Shown piece by piece: positions 1-6,909 of a stretch of 9,548 nt of DNA (position 1 is the first letter of the stretch; every line of letters begins with the position of its first letter). Below the pieces are notes generated by a model. It did no database searches and was not told where the DNA came from. It saw only the letters and a list, made by a program, of their open reading frames with translations. The DNA comes from an uncultured Rhodobacter sp. (GTDB lineage: Bacteria > Pseudomonadota > Alphaproteobacteria > Rhodobacterales > Rhodobacteraceae): NCBI GenBank assembly GCA_937901435.1, contig CALGTJ010000075.1, positions 1 to 9,548 on the forward strand, read 5' to 3'. The position numbers were made by a program, and so were the translations under genes.

Positions 1-100
1 ATCACTCTCATACCGCAGCCGCCAACCGACCGTGGTGAATAATCCGGGCTAACCCGCTGCTGGTTCCTGTGATGACCACTGTCTTGGCGTTTTCTGTTAT
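1..100 (-). pseudogene. N-terminal remnant of a short-chain dehydrogenase (SDR), partial at window edge
   Basis: Read on the minus strand from position 100, the translation is ITENAKTVVITGTSSGLA. This is the usual opening of a classical SDR: a beta strand followed by the TGxxxGx(G) dinucleotide-binding motif, with TGTSSGLA at 47-70. The codon where a start would be expected (98-100) is ATA, one base from ATG, and no ATG, GTG or TTG is well placed nearby. The frame closes with TGA after RLAAAV. If one G were restored near position 12, the frame would read LAAAGMRV, which is what SDRs have after the first helix. A lost start plus a frameshift suggests a decaying gene. It diverges from the TetR gene, a common arrangement in which the regulator controls the SDR. 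The rest lies outside the window, so an alternative start or an unrelated chance match is possible. Confidence 0.45.
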
Positions 101-124
101 TGCGCTGTCTCTGGCTTGATTGCT

Positions 125-155
125 TTGATACCGAGTGGTACGTATGGAGAATAAT
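125..155 (+). promoter_or_regulatory. possible promoter of the TetR-family gene
   Basis: TTGATA at 125-130 resembles a -35 box and AATAAT at 150-155 resembles a -10 box. The spacer is 19 bp, longer than ideal. Transcription would start around 162, shortly before the regulator gene. The left TACC-N4-GGTA repeat (129-140) lies between the two boxes, where a bound repressor would block polymerase. This is inferred from sequence only. Alphaproteobacterial promoters often deviate from this consensus. Confidence 0.35.
129..140. promoter_or_regulatory. putative TetR operator, copy 1 (TACC-N4-GGTA)
   Basis: TACCGAGTGGTA is a perfect inverted repeat with 4-bp arms and a 4-bp centre. The same arm and spacer pattern recurs at 172-183. 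It lies between the divergent SDR remnant and the TetR gene and overlaps the candidate promoter of the latter. TetR proteins bind short palindromes as dimers, usually next to their own gene, so autoregulation is the simplest reading. Confidence 0.5.
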
Positions 156-170
156 CGCGTCAAGGAAAAA

Positions 171-184
171 ATACCATGCGGTAT
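171..184. promoter_or_regulatory. putative TetR operator, copy 2 (ATACC-N4-GGTAT)
   Basis: ATACCATGCGGTAT is a perfect inverted repeat with 5-bp arms and a 4-bp centre, ending five bases before the ATG of the TetR gene. Its core TACC-N4-GGTA matches the copy at 129-140. The centres are 43 bp apart, close to four helical turns, which would place both dimers on the same DNA face. Repressor bound here would cover the start region of its own gene. Confidence 0.5.
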
Positions 185-188
185 ATAA

Positions 189-794
189 ATGTCTGATCCC
201 GATCCCAAACCGGCGCGTGGCCGGCCCAAGACCATGAACGCCGAAAAAGTGCTCGACGTCGCCACAGACGCGTATTGGCACGGCGATCCCGCCGATGTGT
301 CAGTCAACGCGATCTGCCAGATGGCGGGTGTGTCCAAGCCCTCGGTCTATCGCGAATTTGGTAGTGAGGACGGCCTGACGCTTGCGGCGCTGGACCGCTA
401 TGCCGAGCGTGTCCTGTCGGATATGTTTGTGATCCTGAACAGCGGGAAGGGGCTGCGGGGGACGCTTGACGCACTGGTCGATTTCGCCTGCACGGACCCA
501 CGCATGGAAACCGGGTGCCTGTTCTACAAGATGCGCGCAGGCAAACACCGGCTGGGCCCGCAGACCCGCACACGCGTGGATAAGATCGACGCGGCGGCGC
601 AAGCTGCCTACGTGGCATTCCTGCAATCGTGCCGGGATGCAGGCGAATGGCCCGACGGGCTGTCGGTCGATGCGGGTGCAAAATATCTTGGCGAACAACT
701 CGCGCTTGCCATCACCCAGCGCGCGTCAGGCGAGGATCCGGCCCGCATCCGAGAAATGTTGGATCTAGCCTTGTCCGTGTTCACTCGGCCATGA
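189..794 (+). CDS. TetR/AcrR-family transcriptional regulator
   Basis: This is a DNA-binding repressor of normal TetR length, 201 residues. The N-terminal helix-turn-helix covers about residues 38-57 (VNAICQMAGVSKPSVYREFG), preceded by the basic GRPK segment at 11-14 that is common in this family. The rest is a helical ligand-binding and dimer domain, with GCLFYKMRAG at about 109-118. It faces the SDR remnant at the left edge. Two matching inverted repeats upstream (129-140 and 171-184) are probable operators, so it likely represses itself and formerly the SDR. ATG189 is chosen because a TAA stop lies directly before it in frame and because the GRPK segment follows. The purine-rich AAGGAA at 162-167 is too far (about 21 bases) to serve it directly; it better fits the out-of-frame ATG at 176, which opens a six-codon ORF overlapping this start. 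The ligand is unknown. Confidence 0.9.
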   Translation: MSDPDPKPARGRPKTMNAEKVLDVATDAYWHGDPADVSVNAICQMAGVSKPSVYREFGSEDGLTLAALDRYAERVLSDMFVILNSGKGLRGTLDALVDFACTDPRMETGCLFYKMRAGKHRLGPQTRTRVDKIDAAAQAAYVAFLQSCRDAGEWPDGLSVDAGAKYLGEQLALAITQRASGEDPARIREMLDLALSVFTRP

Positions 795-1017
795 CAGCCA
801 GCGCGCAGTGTTCCCAACGATCAGGTCGACAAGAATGTCGGCCTCAGTCTGAGCGGCGGCGTCGTCAATGGCCGAGGTCCGGTCGTTGGCCCATGTGCTT
901 GGCCAGACGGTCGGGCGGGCATTTCAAGCGACCAGTGATGCCGCACTTGGCGATGTCCGTTGCGGGGTTGATCTGGATGATGCCGCCGTCAAGGACCCGA
1001 TGACGTCATCGTTCCGC

Positions 1018-1113
1018 TACGCCCTGCGCCCGATTGGAATAGGACGGAAAAGCTGGCTTTTCGCGGGGGCCGATACTGGTGCGGAAACCTTTGCGCGCGC
1101 ATTGACCATCATC
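1018..1113 (+). mobile_element. IS66-family transposase fragment (C-terminal end)
   Basis: The plus frame gives YALRPIGIGRKSWLFAGADT followed by GAETFARALTII. This matches the conserved C-terminal block of IS66-family transposases, usually of the form RALRPIALGRKNWLFAGSD followed by GGE and a helix. The match begins sharply at about 1015 and stops at about 1113, where the family would continue with an ETAKLNGLDP-like segment that is absent. The upstream catalytic part and the companion genes are also missing. The piece is therefore a dead remnant of roughly 100 bp. No terminal inverted repeats were found around it. Family identification is from memory of the conserved block, not from a search. 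Confidence 0.75.
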
Positions 1114-1170
1114 TGCGGATTTCCAGCAGCGGGATGGACGTGATCGACCCGAGCCGCCAGATATCGAGGG

Positions 1171-1434
1171 TTACATCCAATCTGGCGGTGTCGGTGATCC
1201 AGCCCGACATCTGCCGACGTCGTTCAGGGCGAGGCGAACGCTGCCCGCCATCGGTTTGGCGATGGCGGAGGACCGTCGAACTTCACCAAAACGCAACGCG
1301 CGACCCGAACCATATACATACCAACCCAGATCGAACGCGCGGTCGGCACATTGCCAAGGATGCACAAGGGCGCAGTTCGTCAAATTTGCGCCGACAGGGG
1401 ACCCCGACAGCACATGAGGATCGGTAGAGAGCAA
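1171..1434 (-). pseudogene. unidentified minus-strand open frame, probably a gene fragment
   Basis: This is an 87-codon frame of unknown identity. The predicted product contains AFDLGWYVYGSGRALRFGEV, which has the look of a real folded protein rather than a random translation. The adjoining minus frame just downstream, read through about 1110-1210, continues as ITDTARLDVTLDIWRLGSIT. Together they could be parts of one frameshifted gene. No family was recognised, no ribosome binding site is convincing, and it sits in a region that already holds an IS remnant. It may equally be noncoding. Confidence 0.2.
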
Positions 1435-1485
1435 GTCTAAAGATCTGACCGGGGAGGCCGTTCGTTTCGAAAGAGACTTTGCGTA

Positions 1486-3300
1486 TTATGACGCGGTCTG
1501 GCGCACAAAATGCCCGTTTGCGACCTCAAGAAACGGCAGCGGTTTGGGGATCCAGTCAAGCGCGCGCACCGGGCTTTTGATTTCATCGGTGATCAGGCCG
1601 GACCGGACCCGTCGCACCGAAGGATCGGGGATCGGCGCGGCAGAGATCAGGCTTTGCGTGTAGGGGTGTTGGGGGTTTTCAAGGATCGCGCGGCGCGGGC
1701 CGATCTCGACGATTTCGCCCAGCAGCATAACGGCGATGCGATGGCTGACCCGTTCGACCACGGCAATGTCGTGGCTGATGAACAAAAACGCCAGACCCAG
1801 ATTGCGTTGCAGATCCAGCAGAAGGTTGATCACCTGCGCCTGAATGGACACATCCAGCGCAGAGACGCTTTCGTCCGCGACGATCAGCTTTGGTTCCAGC
1901 GCAAGGCAGCGCGCTATGCACAGCCGCTGGCGTTGTCCCCCCGAAAACTCATGGGGAAAGCGCAGGGCGTGTTCGGGCAGCAGGCCGACCGTATCCAGCA
2001 GGCGTGCCACCTCTGCATCGGCCTCGGAGGCCGTCTTGAGGCCATGCACGATCATCGGCTCGCGGATCGCTGCCCCCACAGTCTTGCGTGGGTTAAGAGA
2101 GCCGTAAGGGTCCTGAAAGATCATCTGGATCCGCCGGCGCATCTCGCGCAGCTCTGCCGGATTGGCCTTGGACAGGTCTTTGCCCTCGAACGTAATGCGG
2201 CCCGCCGCAGGTTCGATCAGGAGCAGGATCGAGCGGCCCGTCGTGGACTTGCCGCAGCCCGACTCGCCCACCAGCGCCAGCGTCTCGCCCGCGCGCAATT
2301 GGAACGAAACGTCCTCGACCGCGTGCACGCGACCGCGCACGCGGCCCAGCATTCCGCCGCGCACATCGAACCTCGTGGACAGGTTTTGAACGTCGAGAAT
2401 GACCTCGCCGCGCTTGTCCGGTTCACTTTTCGGAGGGGGAACGACGGCCTCTTCGGCCTTGCTGGACAGGCGCGCGAACTGGCGTGGCAGGTCGCTGTCG
2501 GACAAGGAGCCAAGGACGGGCACCGCGCTTAGCAGCTTTTTGGTGTAGGGGTGGCGGGGGTCGGCAAAGATGTCGCGCACGGGGCGCTCCTCGACCATTT
2601 CGCCGTTCAGCATGACGATAACGCGGTCCGCGACCTCTGCGACCACCCCCATGTCATGGGTGATGAACATGACCGACATGCCCACCTCGGTCTGCAACTC
2701 GCGGATCAGTTGCAGGATCTGCGCCTGAATGGTGACGTCAAGTGCTGTGGTCGGCTCGTCCGCGATCAACAGGCGCGGCTGACAGGCCAGCGCCATGGCG
2801 ATCATCACGCGCTGCCGCATCCCGCCAGAAAAGGTATGGGGAAATTCGGTCAGGCGCGATTTGGAATCGGGGATGCGCACCAGATCAAACAGCCGCAGCG
2901 CCTCGGCCTGCGCGGCGCCGCCGTCCATGCCACGATGCCGTTGCAGCACCTCGGCCACCTGAAAGCCCACGGTCAGCACCGGGTTGAGGCTGGTCATGGG
3001 TTCCTGAAAGATCATGCCGATCTTGCCGCCGCGCACGTCGCGCATTTCAGCCTCTGACAGTTTGGTCAGATCGGTCCCGTCCAGCGTGATGGTGCCATGC
3101 ACCTTGCCCGTCGCCTCGGACACAAGGCGCATGATCGACAGGGCGGTAACGGATTTGCCGGACCCGGATTCCCCGACCACGGCCAGCGTTTCCTGCGGGG
3201 CGATGGTAAAATTCAGATCGCGCACCACCGGCACGGGCTTGCCCTCGACGCGAAAAGTTGTCGTCAGATGCTCGACGCGCAGGACAGGGTCAACAGCCAT
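1486..3300 (-). CDS. dipeptide/opine ABC transporter ATPase, two fused nucleotide-binding domains (DppD-DppF / GsiA type)
   Basis: This cytoplasmic energy-coupling subunit of a peptide/opine/nickel-class importer carries both ATPase domains in one 604-residue chain. Domain 1 has Walker A GESGSGKS (43-50), Q-loop Q99, signature FSGGMRQR (157-164), Walker B LLIADE (177-182) and switch His215. Domain 2 has Walker A GESGCGKS (345-352), Q396, signature FSGGQRQR (452-459), Walker B LIVADE (472-477) and His510. Each domain is followed by the family's C-terminal HPYT motif (250-253 and 545-548). The linker is about residues 262-298. All catalytic residues are present. The ATG shares one base with the stop of the upstream permease, implying coupled translation, and this is the last gene of the operon. 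The GsiA-like fusion replaces the two separate genes found in dpp/opp operons. The name describes architecture, not glutathione specificity. Confidence 0.96.
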   Translation of the reverse strand: MAVDPVLRVEHLTTTFRVEGKPVPVVRDLNFTIAPQETLAVVGESGSGKSVTALSIMRLVSEATGKVHGTITLDGTDLTKLSEAEMRDVRGGKIGMIFQEPMTSLNPVLTVGFQVAEVLQRHRGMDGGAAQAEALRLFDLVRIPDSKSRLTEFPHTFSGGMRQRVMIAMALACQPRLLIADEPTTALDVTIQAQILQLIRELQTEVGMSVMFITHDMGVVAEVADRVIVMLNGEMVEERPVRDIFADPRHPYTKKLLSAVPVLGSLSDSDLPRQFARLSSKAEEAVVPPPKSEPDKRGEVILDVQNLSTRFDVRGGMLGRVRGRVHAVEDVSFQLRAGETLALVGESGCGKSTTGRSILLLIEPAAGRITFEGKDLSKANPAELREMRRRIQMIFQDPYGSLNPRKTVGAAIREPMIVHGLKTASEADAEVARLLDTVGLLPEHALRFPHEFSGGQRQRLCIARCLALEPKLIVADESVSALDVSIQAQVINLLLDLQRNLGLAFLFISHDIAVVERVSHRIAVMLLGEIVEIGPRRAILENPQHPYTQSLISAAPIPDPSVRRVRSGLITDEIKSPVRALDWIPKPLPFLEVANGHFVRQTAS

Positions 3301-4205
3301 CAGGATTCCCCTCTCAGGCGCGGGTCAATGGCATCGCGCAAACCGTCCCCGAGCAGGTTGAGGGCGAAGACCACGATCAGGATGGCCAGCGAGGGAAAGA
3401 AGGCAAGCCAGAAGTTGTCGAGGATATTCTCGAACCCTTCGCGGATCATGCCGCCCCATGTGGCGGTGGGCGGGCTGACCCCGAGGCCGATAAAGGCCAA
3501 CGAGGCCTCGACACGGATCGCGGTGGCCAGCCACAAAAAACCCATAACCAGCACTTCGGGCAGGATGTTGGGCAGGATATGCCCGCCCATCAGGCGGATG
3601 TTGGAATAGCCAAGCGCACGGCCCGCCTCGACGAACTCGCGTTCCTTGACCACGATGGTGGGCGCGCGCGCGATCCGGGCAAAGTGCGGAATGGCCGTCA
3701 GCGCAATGGCGATGACCAGATTGGTGATGCTTGGCCCCAGCATGGCCACCACGATCAGCCCGAGGATCAGCGAGGGAAAGGCCAGCAAAACATCCATGAT
3801 CTGCATCACGATAATATCGGTTTTGCCGCCCACATAACCCGCCACAAGCCCGATCACCGTCCCGATCAGCAGCGCCGCCGTGATCGAGACCAGACCGATC
3901 AGCAGCGAGATCCGCGCGCCATGCAGGATCCGGCTAAGCGTGTCGCGCCCATAGGCGTCAGTGCCCATCCAGTATTCCCAAGATGGTCCCTCCAGCCGGT
4001 CAAGAATGTTCTGATCCAGCGGATCATGCGGCGCGATCAGCGGGGCCAGCAGCGCCAGCAGGCAGACAAAGGCAAACAGGCCCAGCCCGACCCAAGACGT
4101 CTTGTTGGTGTTGAAAGCCTTGATCATCCCCGACCCGAGCGCGGCAAGCGTCAGACGGAAATACGAGACTTTGGGGGCCTGGATAGCGGGGTCTTTCGCA
4201 CTCAT
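3300..4205 (-). CDS. ABC transporter permease, DppC/GsiD type
   Basis: This inner-membrane subunit of the importer has 301 residues, the normal size. A cytoplasmic N-terminus of about 35 residues is followed by a first hydrophobic helix at about 38-58 (OppC_N-like). Then comes the family motif MGTDAYGRDTLSR (80-92) in the periplasmic loop, and further membrane segments at about 101-123, 132-155, 160-175, 216-241 and 268-288. The cytoplasmic EAA loop that docks on the ATPase is at about 193-213 (EAGRALGYSNIRLMGGHILPN, key residues E193, G195, G208). The start overlaps the stop of the upstream DppB-type gene by four bases (ATGA), and its own stop shares one base with the ATPase start. This is the standard heterodimeric permease arrangement. 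Confidence 0.95.
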   Translation of the reverse strand: MSAKDPAIQAPKVSYFRLTLAALGSGMIKAFNTNKTSWVGLGLFAFVCLLALLAPLIAPHDPLDQNILDRLEGPSWEYWMGTDAYGRDTLSRILHGARISLLIGLVSITAALLIGTVIGLVAGYVGGKTDIIVMQIMDVLLAFPSLILGLIVVAMLGPSITNLVIAIALTAIPHFARIARAPTIVVKEREFVEAGRALGYSNIRLMGGHILPNILPEVLVMGFLWLATAIRVEASLAFIGLGVSPPTATWGGMIREGFENILDNFWLAFFPSLAILIVVFALNLLGDGLRDAIDPRLRGES

Positions 4206-5143
4206 GAGTATTTGATCCTTGGATCGATCAGCCCGTAGGTCAAATCGGTAAGCAGGTTCACCACCACGACAAGCAGGGTGTAGATGACCATCATGCCTTG
4301 CAGCATGGTATAATCGCGCTGGTTCAGTGCCCCGACGATCAGCCGCCCCAGACCGGGCCGGTTGAACACGATCTCTGTCAGAACGGAATTGCCGATCAGG
4401 ATGCCCAGATAGAGGCCAACGACCGTGACCACCGGGATCATCGTGTTGCGCAGGCAGTGCCGCCAGATGATCGCGCTGAACCGGATGCCCTTGGCCTTGG
4501 CGGTGCGCACATAATCCTGTCCCAGCACCTCGAGCATGGCAGAGCGCGAGACACGGGTGATATAGGCGGCCATGATCAGGCCAAGGTTGATCGCCGGCAG
4601 CGCCAGATCATTCAGGCGCGCACCAAGGGTTGTGCCGCGCCCCGAACTCATCACCGGGAACATCGGCAGGTAGATGGCAAAGGCAAAGAGCAGCAGAACC
4701 GCCGAAACAAAGGCCGGAAAGGACAGCCCCAGAAGCGAGGCCAGCCGGATCAGGTAATCGGGGATGGTATTGCGCGAAATCGCCGCCCAGACGCCCAAGG
4801 GGATGCCGATGACCGCGCCAAGGATCAGCGCCGCAAAGGTCAATTCCAGCGTTGCGGGCAGGACCTTGAGGATCTCTGCGATGACCGGACGCCCTGAGAC
4901 CATCGAGGTGCCCCAGTCCCCAACGGCGACGCCGGACATGAAGTCATAGTATTGCACGATCAGGGGCCGATCGAGCCCAAGACGCGCGCGCAGCAATTCG
5001 ATGCTTTGCTGGCTGGCCTGATCGCCCAGAATAACCATTGCCGGATCGCCCGGCAAAATCCGCACGATGAAAAAGACGATGGTCAGAACCGCGATCAAGG
5101 TGATCACAGCAAAGCCCATGCGTTTCAGGACAAAACCGCTCAT
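4202..5143 (-). CDS. ABC transporter permease, DppB/GsiC type
   Basis: This first inner-membrane permease subunit has 313 residues, typical for DppB/OppB. The N-terminal helix (about 9-29) runs into the conserved ILPGDPA motif (29-35). A periplasmic stretch with LRARLGLDRP (51-60) and GDWGTS (75-80) follows. Further helices lie at about 98-122, 132-160, 182-196, 234-256 and 280-300. The cytoplasmic EAA-type loop is QDYVRTAKAKGIRFSAIIWR (209-228). It pairs with the DppC-type permease, whose start overlaps this stop by four bases. A GGAG sequence lies about eight bases upstream of the ATG. The gap of 135 bp to the binding-protein gene holds a terminator-like hairpin that may reduce expression of this and the following genes. 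Confidence 0.95.
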   Translation of the reverse strand: MSGFVLKRMGFAVITLIAVLTIVFFIVRILPGDPAMVILGDQASQQSIELLRARLGLDRPLIVQYYDFMSGVAVGDWGTSMVSGRPVIAEILKVLPATLELTFAALILGAVIGIPLGVWAAISRNTIPDYLIRLASLLGLSFPAFVSAVLLLFAFAIYLPMFPVMSSGRGTTLGARLNDLALPAINLGLIMAAYITRVSRSAMLEVLGQDYVRTAKAKGIRFSAIIWRHCLRNTMIPVVTVVGLYLGILIGNSVLTEIVFNRPGLGRLIVGALNQRDYTMLQGMMVIYTLLVVVVNLLTDLTYGLIDPRIKYS

Positions 5144-5178
5144 CGGGACTCCGGGTCAGAGAAAGGGACAGGACACAG

Positions 5179-5224
5179 GGCGCGCCTCGGTTCAGGCAAA
5201 GAAACCGGGCGCAAAGGGCGCGCC
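5179..5224 (-). repeat. nested inverted repeats in the leader of the permease genes
   Basis: GGCGCGCC occurs at 5179-5186 and again at 5217-5224. Each copy is self-complementary and the two can pair with each other. Inside them, CGGTT (5188-5192) can pair with AACCG (5203-5207). This could form a second, longer structured element in the mRNA between the terminator-like hairpin and the permease start. A role is inferred only; part of it may simply reflect GC-rich sequence. Confidence 0.35.
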
Positions 5225-5235
5225 CCGAATTCAAG

Positions 5236-5271
5236 TAAAACAGACCGGGCGCAGGGCTGCGCCCGGTCTGT
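5236..5271 (-). terminator. strong hairpin with short U-tract between binding protein and permeases
   Basis: ACAGACCGGGCGCA (5240-5253) and TGCGCCCGGTCTGT (5258-5271) are perfectly complementary over 14 bp with a four-base loop. Read on the minus strand, the stem is followed by TTTT then ACTT. It begins eight bases after the stop codon of the binding-protein gene (5279). This fits a partial intrinsic terminator, or an RNA-stabilising hairpin, giving more binding protein than permease and ATPase, a common design in ABC import operons. The U-tract is short, so readthrough is expected. Confidence 0.7.
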
Positions 5272-5278
5272 GTTGGCC

Positions 5279-6843
5279 TCACTCGGTAAAGCGAGAGGCC
5301 TCTGTTATGGCCGGGCTGAGGTTCAGCGAGCCATTGACCTCGAACCCGAGGTCCAGCGTGTCTTTCCAGGCCCAGAGTTGCAGGTTCTGATAGATCGGCA
5401 CCGCGCAGACTTCTTCGGCGATCTTCTGCTGAGCGGTCGCCCAAAGCGCCAGTTGCTTGGCGGAATCCGGCTCTGTCCGGGCAGCTGTGATTTCAGCATC
5501 GGCCACATCGCAATGGCTGAAGTTGGTCACGGCAGTCGGCTTTAGCGGGATCGCGTCGGAATGGAAGAACTGCGTCAGATAGGTGTCAGCCACCGGGAAA
5601 CGCGCGGCAGAGTAATGCGTGACCTGACTAAGATCCTTGCGGATCTGTTCGTGGAAGGTCGCATGTTCCACCACTTCGATTTCCATGTTGATCCCGGCGT
5701 CGCGCATCAGCGATTGCAACGCCTCCATCGTGCTCAGCATACCGGGCAGGGTCGTGTGGATCGCCTTGATCGTGACGCCGTCAGGATAGCCTGCCTCGGT
5801 CAGCAGCGCCTTGGCCTTTTCGACGCTGAACTCATACTGCGGAACATCGCTGGTATAGCCCAGATAGCCCTCTGGCACGACAGAGATCGCAGGCAGGGTC
5901 ACGTCCTTGCCCTTGAACGCCACCATCGTCTCGCGGTCGATGGAATGGGCGATGGCGCGGCGCACACGGATGTCATCCAGCGGCGGCATCGCCTTGTTAA
6001 GAGAGATCACCGACATCTCGCCGGGTGCCATGATGGCGACCTTTGTGCCGGGCAGTTTTGAAATCCGCTCGGCCCATGTCTGGTCCTGACGGCCATAGAT
6101 CATGTCGATTTCGCCAGCCTGAAAGGCCAGATCGCGGCTCGCATCAGAGGGGATATAGCGATAAAAGATCTCTTGATCGCAGGTTCGCCGCGGAAATATT
6201 CCGGATTGGCAACCAGCCGGACATATTGCTGCGGCTGGTATTCCGCGAACATGAACGGCCCGGTGCCGATTGGCGTGCGCTCAAACCCATCGCCAAGTGC
6301 TTCGACCGCGTCTTTGCATACGATATTGCCGCCGTGATAGGGCACCAATGCGCCTAAAACGCTGGGGATCGCATGGGACAACGTGATCGTCACCTCATAG
6401 GGGCCGGTCGCCTCGAACGACTGAAACGCCGCGTAGTCGCCCGAAAAGCTGGACGAGTCCTTGCTGGCAGAGCGTTGCAGCGAAAACACCACGTCCTCGG
6501 CATCCAGATTTCCGTAGTCCCCATGACACTCTACGTCTTCACGCATCGTGAACACCCATGTCAGACCATCCTCAGAGGTGGTCCAGCTGGACGCGATATC
6601 GGGCTCGATAAAGGCGGGGCTGGCCTCGCCCGGTTTGATCCGGACCAATCCGTTGAACATCCAGTGCAGCAGGCCCTTGTCCGGCGTGGTTGTCGCGATA
6701 TGCGGGTCCAGCTTGCCCGCATCCGCGCTGCCCATACCTATATTCAGCGTCGTCTGTTGGGCAAAGGCCGTTGTGCTGGCCAAAGCCATCGCACACAGTC
6801 CGGCAGTTGTCGCAAGTGTCCAGTTTTTCCTGATTTGTCTCAT
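5279..6843 (-). pseudogene. dipeptide/opine-class periplasmic solute-binding protein (SBP_bac_5), frameshifted
   Basis: This is the substrate-capturing lipid-free periplasmic component of the importer. The first segment (6843 to about 6172) has a signal peptide, MRQIRKNWTLATTAGLCAMA with a probable cut after AFA (residue 28), and family features such as LDPHIATTTPD and PIGTGPFMF. The frame then leaves the family after EYFRGEPAIK and stops at 6100. The second segment (about 6171 to 5279) continues correctly in the next frame as IFYRYIPSDASRDLAFQAGE and includes SLNKAMPPLDDIRVRRAIAH. Restoring one G near 6172 (AAGAG to AAGGAG) gives 521 residues, the usual length. As written, the gene makes a truncated product of 247 residues. 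An internal ATG at 6103 would yield only the C-terminal part. Either this is a real inactivating deletion or a sequencing error. It lies 66 bp after the SDR gene, with GGGGA near the ATG. Confidence 0.92.
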
Positions 6844-6860
6844 GTTTTTCCCCGTTGTTT

Positions 6861-6874
6861 ATAGTGCCCACTAT
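6861..6874. promoter_or_regulatory. perfect palindrome upstream of the binding-protein gene, possible operator
   Basis: ATAGTGCCCACTAT has 6-bp perfect arms around a 2-bp centre, and it lies 18 bases before the ATG of the binding-protein gene. On the minus strand its right end overlaps TATAAA, a possible -10 box (CACTATAAAC), although I found no good -35 box. Size and symmetry suit a dimeric regulator such as a GntR-type protein, but no such gene is visible in the window. It could instead act as a small RNA hairpin. Confidence 0.4.
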
Positions 6875-6909
6875 GACGACGGATGTCGCCAGAGTCTCGC
6901 CGAAATTTT

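Larger units (their letters stand above)
795..1485. other. gene-poor, degraded region between the TetR gene and the transporter operon
   Basis: I see no intact gene in these roughly 690 bases. Open frames are short, overlap on both strands and lack convincing starts. The only recognisable piece is the IS66 transposase fragment at 1018-1113. A minus-strand frame from about 900 to 790, containing AIDDAAAQTEADILVDLIVG, has a plausible coding composition but is interrupted upstream by a stop and has no start. A second minus-strand frame covers 1171-1434. No clear hairpin terminator was found after either flanking gene. The region is most simply read as an insertion and deletion scar. Confidence 0.5.

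Noticed and set aside
868..1143. The whole 91-codon plus frame as a small gene
   Set aside because: Only residues from about 51 to 82 match a family (IS66 transposase). The rest does not, and there is no ribosome site or natural end.
1441..1485. Intrinsic terminator after the ATPase gene
   Set aside because: Only a weak GC-rich imperfect stem and the short palindrome TTTCGAAA are visible, with no U-tract in the right place.
1510..2532. Long plus-strand open frame opposite the fused ATPase
   Set aside because: It is antisense to well-defined ATPase motifs and has no recognisable domain.
3258..4238. Long plus-strand open frame opposite the DppC-type permease
   Set aside because: Its product is rich in Gln, Asp, His and Arg, as expected for the antisense of a hydrophobic high-GC gene. 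The minus-strand frame encodes a clear permease.
5279..6103. C-terminal part of the binding protein as an independent gene
   Set aside because: The segment lacks a signal peptide and the N-terminal lobe, begins in mid-domain, and continues the upstream frame once a single base is restored.
6160..6180. Programmed ribosomal frameshift in the binding-protein gene
   Set aside because: There is no recognisable slippery heptamer or following structure at AAGAGATC, and this family does not use recoding. A deletion or sequencing error is simpler.
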